Shown one piece after another: positions 1-4,838 of a stretch of DNA of 5,934 bases. Position numbers and translations under genes: made by a program. The DNA comes from an uncultured Clostridia bacterium (GTDB taxonomy: Bacteria > Bacillota > Clostridia > Christensenellales > UBA1242), in the NCBI GenBank assembly GCA_947589615.1, contig CANQBU010000076.1, positions 1 through 5,934 of the forward strand. The letters run 5' to 3'. Positions within the stretch are counted from its first letter, which is position 1. Each line of letters begins with the position of its first letter. The notes beneath the pieces are model-generated. The model was not told where the DNA came from and did not search any database. It saw only the letters and a list, made by a program, of their open reading frames with translations.

Positions 1-636
1 TATGACGAACATAATCAAGAGATTAATCCTCCATGCCTGCATTATGCTTATCCCGATGAAAAAGATAAGGCCCTTTTTAAAGCAAGTTATTTCATGGAGA
101 AAGTTCCATTTTCTCATGAAAAGCCAAAGAAAATATATATAGCAAAAATAGTTTCAAATATTATAAACGAACAAGCATTCCAATTTTTCCGAGAAGAAAA
201 TGAACTATGTTACAGTTGCCAGGCGTATTGCTATATTTATTTTGATCATCTAGAATGTGAAGTGAAAGTATCCTGTCAAGAGGATAATATATCAAAAGTT
301 ATTGAAAAATATGGCGAATTTATTGAAAAAATGAACAAAGAATTGGATAAAGATATATTTGAGAAGCAAAAACGAAGATTTATAAATTCAATAAACTTTG
401 GTCATATCGATTTATCGTCATTATGTTCATGGGCATTGCATGTTTATTATGAAGAAGAAAAGATGTATGGAGACACCTTCAATAAAGAGTATAAAGACAA
501 AATGAGAGATGTTACTTATGAGGAGGCAAATGATTTATACAAGAAACTCTTCACATGTTTACCTCATGTAACAATTATATCAAAAGATGAAAAGTATAAA
601 GAATTAAATATTTCAGATTTAAAAACAACAAAATAA
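1..636 (+). CDS. M16-family zinc peptidase-like protein, C-terminal part (5' end outside window)
   Basis: The reading frame is open from the first base to a TAA at 634-636, giving 211 visible residues. The Met at 94 is internal, because the same frame continues without a stop to the window edge. The stretch NIINEQAFQFFREENELCYSCQA (spanning about residues 53-75) fits the signature of the M16 C-terminal domain, a small-residue/Phe helix followed by 'REExxLxY'. The pattern near the end, 'VTYEEANDLYKKLF' then 'HVTIISKDEKY', matches the closing helix and strand of M16 proteins (a 'T.ee...a...l' helix, then a 'v.v..d' strand). The HXXEH zinc motif would lie in the missing N-terminal half, so it cannot be said whether this is a catalytic subunit or an inactive partner; Bacillota often encode such proteins in pairs (YmfF/YmfH type). 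No signal peptide can be judged. The gene converges on tmk and shares its terminator. Family call is good; exact role is unknown. Confidence 0.7.
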   Translation, partial: YDEHNQEINPPCLHYAYPDEKDKALFKASYFMEKVPFSHEKPKKIYIAKIVSNIINEQAFQFFREENELCYSCQAYCYIYFDHLECEVKVSCQEDNISKVIEKYGEFIEKMNKELDKDIFEKQKRRFINSINFGHIDLSSLCSWALHVYYEEEKMYGDTFNKEYKDKMRDVTYEEANDLYKKLFTCLPHVTIISKDEKYKELNISDLKTTK

Positions 637-667
637 TAAAATTTTCAAATTTTGATAAAAAAACAAC

Positions 668-696
668 AAAAAACTAGGTTTTTACCTAGTTTTTTT
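668..696. terminator. Bidirectional Rho-independent terminator between the M16 gene and tmk
   Basis: A perfect 12-bp inverted repeat (AAAAAACTAGGT at 668-679, ACCTAGTTTTTT at 684-695) encloses a 4-nt loop at 680-683. The core ACTAGGT/ACCTAGT is flanked by an A tract on one side and a T tract on the other. The hairpin therefore ends in U residues whichever strand is transcribed. It lies 31 nt past the M16 stop codon and overlaps the tmk stop codon (682-684). Confidence 0.9.
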
Positions 697-1335
697 GTGA
701 TTTTCATTTATTTTTTGCAAAATTTTCTCTTTTATAATGTTAAAAATCTGCTCAGGTGTCTTAGTTGCATCTACGACGCAAAACCTTTCTTTCTCCACAT
801 CGGCAATGAAATTATAACCTCTTTCAACTGCTTTATGAAACTCAATTCCGGCACTTTCAATATTGTCTAGTGTTTCATTTGGCTTCTTTCTTTTAAAAGC
901 TTCTTCGGCTGAAATTTTTAAATAAAATGTTAAATCAGGCTTTAAATCTCCAATTATTGTTCTTGTAAGAGAAATTATATCATTTTTAGACATTATTCCT
1001 CGTGCTTCACCTTGGTAAGCGATTGTGGAATCATAAAATCTATCGGCAATTACAATTTTTCCGCTGTGAAGTGCGGGGATAATAACATTTTGAGTTATCT
1101 GACTTCGTGCCGCACAAAAAAGCAAAAGTTCAGTCATTGGCAGGGGCTTATCTTCTGTATAATTTAGAATAAGGTCCCTAATTTTTTCTGCAAGGGGGGT
1201 TCCGCCAGGTTCTCGAATGAAAATATATTCGTCTTTATCAAAGTTTTCCTCGAAAAACTTTTTCACCATGTTTACCTGTGTGGATTTGCCGCAAGCATCT
1301 CCTCCTTCAAAAGAAATAAAAAGTCCTTTTTTCAT
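682..1335 (-). CDS. tmk: Thymidylate kinase (dTMP kinase)
   Basis: This 217-residue protein phosphorylates dTMP to dTDP with ATP, the step where salvage and de novo dTTP synthesis meet; it is cytosolic and normally essential. The family motifs are present in order: P-loop GGDACGKST (residues 11-19), dTMP-binding REPGGT (41-46), helix ELLLFCAARSQ (69-79), the DRF...S motif with AYQG (98-109), the LID segment GEARG with Arg112 (109-113), and DNIE...F...V..GY near 157-174. The P-loop lacks an Arg and the LID has one, as in E. coli-type enzymes. Length matches the usual 205-220 residues. The ATG (1333-1335) directly follows the upstream gene's TAG, with no gap. The Shine-Dalgarno AAGGAG (1347-1352) lies 11 nt upstream, inside that gene, so the two are probably co-transcribed and translationally coupled. 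The last codons run into the terminator hairpin. Confidence 0.96.
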   Translation of the reverse strand: MKKGLFISFEGGDACGKSTQVNMVKKFFEENFDKDEYIFIREPGGTPLAEKIRDLILNYTEDKPLPMTELLLFCAARSQITQNVIIPALHSGKIVIADRFYDSTIAYQGEARGIMSKNDIISLTRTIIGDLKPDLTFYLKISAEEAFKRKKPNETLDNIESAGIEFHKAVERGYNFIADVEKERFCVVDATKTPEQIFNIIKEKILQKINENHKKTR

Positions 1336-2541
1336 CTACTCGTCATCTCCTTGATCATCATCTTCATCACAATCATGGTCACAATGGCAATCATGATCAC
1401 AATCATGCACATCATCATGCTCACAGTGATTGTGACCACAGCGGCAGGCTTCGTCGAAAATGTCAACAAATTCTATATATTCATCAAGATTATGTGATTT
1501 ATAAATATTTTCAGGCATTTGGTCAGTAGTTGTGTAGCCAGGCTCTGCACACAAAACTTCAACAATTCTATTTACAACGGTTGCACAGGTAAGCTCAGCG
1601 GTTGCCGGTCTTTCTATTACAACTCTTGTGCTAGGAGTTCCTTCAATTGTCCAGTCATTGCAGTCAAACTCATCTTTACTATAAACTTTACCAATACATT
1701 CACTTATAATGGTTGTTCCTTCTTCAGTTTCTGTTGTAACAATTGCACTCATACCAGTGCAGTCGCCTTTTTTGATTGTCATATCGAGAGTGGAACTGTA
1801 AATATCTTCCTTGGCAATTTGAGGGGTTGTTTTTTGCGTCTGACTTTTAATATGGAGGCCCAATTTTGAGCAAAGCCAGCCATTTACATTCCACATATAA
1901 CTTGGACTATATTTACCTTCTTCAATGAGTTTTGCGCGTTCCTTATCTGAAATTTCATCGACAGAAGCAATTTGTTTTTGAAATTCTTCAACAGTCAATC
2001 CAGCGCCATGAACTCTTGCGAGGGAAATACCATAATCTTCGACATTATAACTTGATTTCCCAATTATTTTAACTATTTTGTGTGTTGCTCCACCTAGAAC
2101 ACTTATTAAATTGCCCCAAAAAACATCTTGATATCCGCTTCCGCAGATTGTGCAGCCATTTTCTTTTGCAATCTCATCTAACTTTTGTGCAAGGGCAGGT
2201 GAAGAATTTTGTGCAAAGAAAGCCTCTTCGCAGGTAGAAATGGCATTTACTCCGTTTTTAGCGCAAATTTCATAGATAGGGTAGTTTTCATTAAATAAAC
2301 TCGTAGTAGTAATAATAGCAATATCAACCTCATTTTCTTGCAAAAATTTATTAAACTGCTTTGCATTTTGTATTTTAACTCCTAAATTTTTGCCACCGGT
2401 TACAATTGAGACATCTTTTCCAATCTTATTTTTATCAATGTCGAAAGCGCCGACAAGTTGTACGCCTTTTTCTAAAGCATAAGTGATTGTGTATTTACTC
2501 ATTTTCCCACAACCATATTGAACCATTTTAATTTTATCCAT
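1336..2541 (-). CDS. Putative NAD(P)-dependent DapB-like oxidoreductase (2,4-diaminopentanoate dehydrogenase-like) with Cys/His/Asp-rich tail
   Basis: This 401-residue protein starts with a Rossmann fold: IKMVQYGCGKM (residues 4-14) carries a GxGxM dinucleotide-binding turn, and the acidic GAFDID (31-36) ends the second strand. VDIAIITTTS (72-81) and the following helix resemble dihydrodipicolinate reductase/2,4-diaminopentanoate dehydrogenase proteins. GSGYQDVFWGNLIS (134-147) and RVHGAGLT (176-183) belong to the likely catalytic/dimerisation half. The core ends near residue 363, a little longer than the roughly 340-350 residues I recall for the family. Residues 366-401 are a tail with 7 Cys, 7 His, 13 Asp and 3 Glu, probably metal-binding. 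The ATG at 2541 is preferred over an in-frame TTG at 2568 because AGGAGG (2546-2551) precedes the ATG, and the TTG has no ribosome site. In ornithine fermenters the relative (Ord) turns 2,4-diaminopentanoate into 2-amino-4-oxopentanoate, but none of that pathway's other genes are visible, so the substrate is unproven. The gene forms a unit with tmk. Confidence 0.72.
   Translation of the reverse strand: MDKIKMVQYGCGKMSKYTITYALEKGVQLVGAFDIDKNKIGKDVSIVTGGKNLGVKIQNAKQFNKFLQENEVDIAIITTTSLFNENYPIYEICAKNGVNAISTCEEAFFAQNSSPALAQKLDEIAKENGCTICGSGYQDVFWGNLISVLGGATHKIVKIIGKSSYNVEDYGISLARVHGAGLTVEEFQKQIASVDEISDKERAKLIEEGKYSPSYMWNVNGWLCSKLGLHIKSQTQKTTPQIAKEDIYSSTLDMTIKKGDCTGMSAIVTTETEEGTTIISECIGKVYSKDEFDCNDWTIEGTPSTRVVIERPATAELTCATVVNRIVEVLCAEPGYTTTDQMPENIYKSHNLDEYIEFVDIFDEACRCGHNHCEHDDVHDCDHDCHCDHDCDEDDDQGDDE
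1347..1352 (-). promoter_or_regulatory. Ribosome binding site of tmk, inside the upstream gene
   Basis: AAGGAG on the minus strand lies 11 nt before the tmk ATG. It is built from the Gln-Gly-Asp codons near the end of the oxidoreductase. The spacing is longer than the ideal 5-9 nt. Ribosomes finishing the upstream TAG would stop right at the tmk ATG, which favours coupling or re-initiation. Confidence 0.65.
1366..1407 (-). repeat. Duplicated 12-bp unit in the metal-binding tail
   Basis: The 12-mer ATCACAATCATG occurs exactly at 1366-1377 and 1396-1407 (+ strand), 30 bp apart and in the same reading phase. On the coding strand each copy reads CATGATTGTGAT, encoding His-Asp-Cys-Asp (residues 389-392 and 379-382). 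Related partial units lie between and beside them. This points to growth of the tail by internal duplication. Confidence 0.7.
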
Positions 2542-2545
2542 AAAA

Positions 2546-2551
2546 CCTCCT
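2546..2551 (-). promoter_or_regulatory. Ribosome binding site that fixes the oxidoreductase start
   Basis: A full AGGAGG on the minus strand lies 4 nt before the ATG at 2539-2541. The spacing is short but the match is strong. It excludes the upstream TTG at 2566-2568, which would place this site inside the coding region. Confidence 0.85.
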
Positions 2552-2558
2552 AAAGATA

Positions 2559-2587
2559 AGTATATCAATAAATGAAATTTTTAACAA
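2559..2587 (-). promoter_or_regulatory. Candidate sigma-70-type promoter of the oxidoreductase-tmk unit
   Basis: Minus strand: a -35-like TTGTTA (2582-2587), a 17-nt spacer and a -10-like TATACT (2559-2564). A transcript would start just upstream of the ribosome binding site, giving a leader of about 18 nt. The DNA here is very AT-rich, and another TATAAT-like sequence lies further upstream, so this is the best of several options and not a certainty. Confidence 0.5.
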
Positions 2588-2603
2588 ACAATTTCGATTG
2601 TTT
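2586..2603. promoter_or_regulatory. Dyad AAACAAT-N4-ATTGTTT next to the promoter, possible operator
   Basis: Perfect 7-bp arms (2586-2592 and 2597-2603) surround TTCG. The dyad touches the -35 element of the candidate promoter, where a repressor or activator could bind. It could equally be a chance palindrome in AT-rich DNA. No regulator gene is visible nearby. Confidence 0.35.
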
Positions 2604-2704
2604 TTAAATTTTTATTTTTATTTTATAATTATATAAATTTAATTTTCATCGTGCAAAAAATGAGTTCCTGAAATAATTTATGAAAAAACCTGCAAAAATC
2701 AAGG

Positions 2705-2736
2705 AAAAACTGCAAAAAAAAGCAGTATTTTTTGCA
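2705..2736 (-). terminator. Rho-independent terminator after uvrC
   Basis: It begins 16 nt after the uvrC stop codon. Two overlapping hairpins are possible. One has a 9-bp stem TGCAAAAAA/TTTTTTGCA (2711-2719 with 2728-2736). The other has a 5-bp ACTGC/GCAGT stem (2709-2713 with 2722-2726) and an 8-nt loop. On the minus strand either ends in a run of U. This should separate uvrC from the oxidoreductase unit downstream. Confidence 0.75.
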
Positions 2737-2752
2737 ATTTTAATAAATTTTA

Positions 2753-4591
2753 TTATTCCTCAGGTTCATTTGTAATTGGATTCTTTTTAAAGAATTCAAA
2801 TATTGTAATGGCGAGATTGTGATTGATTTGTGGCAATGTTTCAAGCATTTCCACGCTCGCCTTTGAAATCTCATTGCTACTTCCAAACGCATCTAAAAGA
2901 GCATCGCGTTTCTTAGGACCAATGCCAGGAATATCATCAAGAATGGATTTTGTTTGTTTCTTTGTTCTGATATATCGATGATAGGTGATGGCAAATCTAT
3001 GAGCTTCGTCACGAATTCTTTGCAATAATTTCAATTCTGCGGATGCGGGCTTTAATAATATAGATTGTGGATTATTAGGAACAAATACTTCTTCTATTCG
3101 TTTTGCAAGACTTATCATTTGAATATCGTTTTGCAGACCAAATTCACATAAAATTTCGTAGCATGATGAAAGTTGTCCCTTGCCACCATCAATTACAAGC
3201 AAATTGGGTTTTTCTGAAAAACTTTCGCCGTTCTGTTCTTTGTAGCGTTTTAATCGTCTACGCATTGCCTCTTCAAGACTTGCAAAGTCGTTTGATCCTT
3301 TTACCGTTTTTATTTTGAATTTACGATAATCTTTTTTGCAAGGTTCGCCATTTTTAAAAACAACCATCGAACAAACCTTATTTGTTCCACTTATATTTGA
3401 AATATCATAACATTCCATGCGCAAAGGCATTTCTATAAGATTTAGTTTTTCTTTTAGGGCTTTTATTGCACCAAGCGTGTTGTTGTATTTTAATTTTTCT
3501 TTTTCAATATGTTTTTCCAAAAATTCCTTGGCATTTTCAAGTGCCATATCAAGAAGAGTTTTATTTACTCCATGAGGGTTTGAAATAAAGTTAATTTTCT
3601 TTCCGAGGTATTCACTTAATAGATCGGGAGAGTTAATCTCATGAGATAAAATAATTTCATTTGGAACTAGTAAGTTTTGATAGTATTGAGAAATAAAATT
3701 GAAGAGAGTTTCTCCTTCTTCAAGTTCGGCGTCTATGCAAGGGTAGGATATGACTCCTAGTATCTTTCCTCCGCGAACAACGATATTTGTAATAACTCCA
3801 CTGAGCCCATCAGTCCAATAAGCAAAGACATCTTTTGTAACATCTTTTGGAAGATTTGCGACTATGCGTTCTTTTAATTTTTTTATCATTTTAAGTCTGT
3901 CTCGCAATATAATGGCATTTTCAAAATTTTCATTATTTGAGGCCAAAATCATTTTATTTGTTAAAATTTCTTCAATTTCTTCATCATTTCCGTTTAAAAA
4001 GTTAATTGCCTTGTTAATTTCGCTTAAATAATCCTCTCTTGAGATTTTTTTTGTGCAGGGAGCATTGCATAGTCCAAGCGAATAATTTAGGCATTCCCTT
4101 TTTGCGATTGATGTGTCTGTAATTTTATTATTGCAAGTTCTTATTTTAAAAGCGATATTTATAGTTTTTAGAATTTCTCTCGCATCAATTCCTGCAAAAT
4201 ATGGTCCAAAATATTTAGCGCCGTCTTTTTTTACTTTTCTGACGATCTCGAACTTAGGAAAACTATCTTTTAAATTTACTTTAATATATGGAAATTGTTT
4301 TCCATCTTTAAGCAAAATATTGTAAAATGGTTGATATTTTTTAATAAGATTGCTTTCAAGCGCAAGTGCATCCATTTCAGACATGGTGATGGAGTAGTCA
4401 AAAATGTCAACATTATCGACCATTGCCTGAACCTTGCTTGGTTTAGGGGAATTGCGGAAATATTGACTCACTCTGTTTTTTAAATTTTTTGCTTTGCCTA
4501 CGTAAATGACAATTCCATCTTTGTCTCTCATTACATAAACGCCAGGTTTTGTAGTCAATGTTTTAAGTTTTTCTTTGATTTTATCATTCAT
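2753..4591 (-). CDS. uvrC: UvrABC system protein C (excinuclease subunit C)
   Basis: This 612-residue protein makes both incisions around a DNA lesion after UvrA and UvrB load, in nucleotide excision repair. Domains in order: GIY-YIG nuclease for the 3' cut (residues 15-95, with GVYVM at 17-21, IYVG at 29-32, Arg40 and Glu79 in ESNLIKKYQPFYN); a Cys-bearing linker (Cys153, 167, 175, 179); UVR domain for UvrB contact (about 202-239); RNase H-like nuclease for the 5' cut (about 385-545, with Asp396 in YDISN, Asp435, Asp468 in IDGGKGQL and His531 in DEAHRF); and a C-terminal helix-hairpin-helix pair (548-606, around IPGIGPKKRDALL). All expected catalytic residues seem present and the length is normal. 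The start MNDKIKEKLK...PGVYVM aligns with known UvrC starts, yet there is no good ribosome site before it. A promoter-like -10 lies 6 nt upstream. Terminators on both sides suggest a single-gene unit. Confidence 0.98.
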   Translation of the reverse strand: MNDKIKEKLKTLTTKPGVYVMRDKDGIVIYVGKAKNLKNRVSQYFRNSPKPSKVQAMVDNVDIFDYSITMSEMDALALESNLIKKYQPFYNILLKDGKQFPYIKVNLKDSFPKFEIVRKVKKDGAKYFGPYFAGIDAREILKTINIAFKIRTCNNKITDTSIAKRECLNYSLGLCNAPCTKKISREDYLSEINKAINFLNGNDEEIEEILTNKMILASNNENFENAIILRDRLKMIKKLKERIVANLPKDVTKDVFAYWTDGLSGVITNIVVRGGKILGVISYPCIDAELEEGETLFNFISQYYQNLLVPNEIILSHEINSPDLLSEYLGKKINFISNPHGVNKTLLDMALENAKEFLEKHIEKEKLKYNNTLGAIKALKEKLNLIEMPLRMECYDISNISGTNKVCSMVVFKNGEPCKKDYRKFKIKTVKGSNDFASLEEAMRRRLKRYKEQNGESFSEKPNLLVIDGGKGQLSSCYEILCEFGLQNDIQMISLAKRIEEVFVPNNPQSILLKPASAELKLLQRIRDEAHRFAITYHRYIRTKKQTKSILDDIPGIGPKKRDALLDAFGSSNEISKASVEMLETLPQINHNLAITIFEFFKKNPITNEPEE

Positions 4592-4597
4592 AGTAAT

Positions 4598-4625
4598 ATT
4601 ATAACCTATTTGCTCGTCAATTCAA
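4598..4625 (-). promoter_or_regulatory. Promoter of uvrC, placed for a leaderless mRNA
   Basis: Minus strand: TTGAAT (4620-4625), a 16-nt spacer and a perfect TATAAT (4598-4603). Six bases separate the -10 from the ATG, so transcription would begin at or within a base or two of the start codon. No Shine-Dalgarno of use is present; only a weak AGG lies about 13 nt away. The terminator upstream at 4762-4785 makes a dedicated promoter here plausible. Confidence 0.6.
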
Positions 4626-4736
4626 ATAAAATTAAAAGGTAAACTAAAAATATTTTATTAATAGTAATTTTACGCTTAAGAATATTAACATAGTAGGGTG
4701 ATTTTTCTTGTATGTAAAATATTAATTTTATTTGAA
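4621..4736. repeat. 15-bp perfect inverted repeat in the uvrC-hisS gap
   Basis: TTCAAATAAAATTAA (4621-4635) is the exact reverse complement of TTAATTTTATTTGAA (4722-4736), with 86 bp between. The left arm contains most of the uvrC -35 element. The DNA between the arms has no convincing coding frame or RNA gene. No clean target-site duplication was seen, so a mobile element is not claimed. Confidence 0.55.
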
Positions 4737-4761
4737 AAGTCAATTAAAATGATGTTAATTT

Positions 4762-4785
4762 AAAAAAATAGCCCAAAAATGGCTA
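4762..4785 (-). terminator. Rho-independent terminator after hisS
   Basis: On the minus strand TAGCC (4781-4785) pairs with GGCTA (4769-4773) around a 7-nt loop, followed at once by seven U residues (4762-4768). It lies 53 nt past the hisS stop. The stem is short but well formed, and it separates hisS from uvrC. Confidence 0.75.
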
Positions 4786-4838
4786 AATTTTTAAAAAATA
4801 CATTAATTTTTAAATAATTTTAGAAAATTGTTGATTTT

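Noticed and set aside
652..870. Plus-strand open frame of 72 codons over the end of tmk
   Set aside because: It is antisense to a well-supported tmk, begins next to the terminator and encodes low-complexity Phe/Leu-rich sequence.
1336..1446. The tail repeats as a CRISPR-like or other noncoding array
   Set aside because: The units are short, in frame with the coding region and translate to a consistent H-D-C pattern; there are no spacers of even length.
1519..1869. Plus-strand open frame of 116 codons opposite the oxidoreductase
   Set aside because: It lies fully antisense to a conserved coding region, has no ribosome site that I can see, and its Cys/Asn/Ser-rich product looks like reverse-strand composition.
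2542..2568. Longer start of the oxidoreductase at an in-frame TTG (2568), adding nine residues
   Set aside because: The added residues span the AGGAGG ribosome site, the TTG has no ribosome site of its own, and the Rossmann fold begins normally from the ATG at 2541.
3103..4483. Three short plus-strand open frames opposite uvrC
   Set aside because: All are antisense to conserved UvrC domains and have no recognisable product.
4598..4620. TTGACG (minus strand, 4615-4620) as the -35 for the uvrC TATAAT
   Set aside because: The spacer would be only 11 nt, too short for sigma-70-type promoters. TTGAAT just upstream gives 16 nt.
4621..4736. A MITE or insertion sequence remnant
   Set aside because: There is no target-site duplication, no transposase remnant and no second copy in the window, so it is listed only as an inverted repeat.
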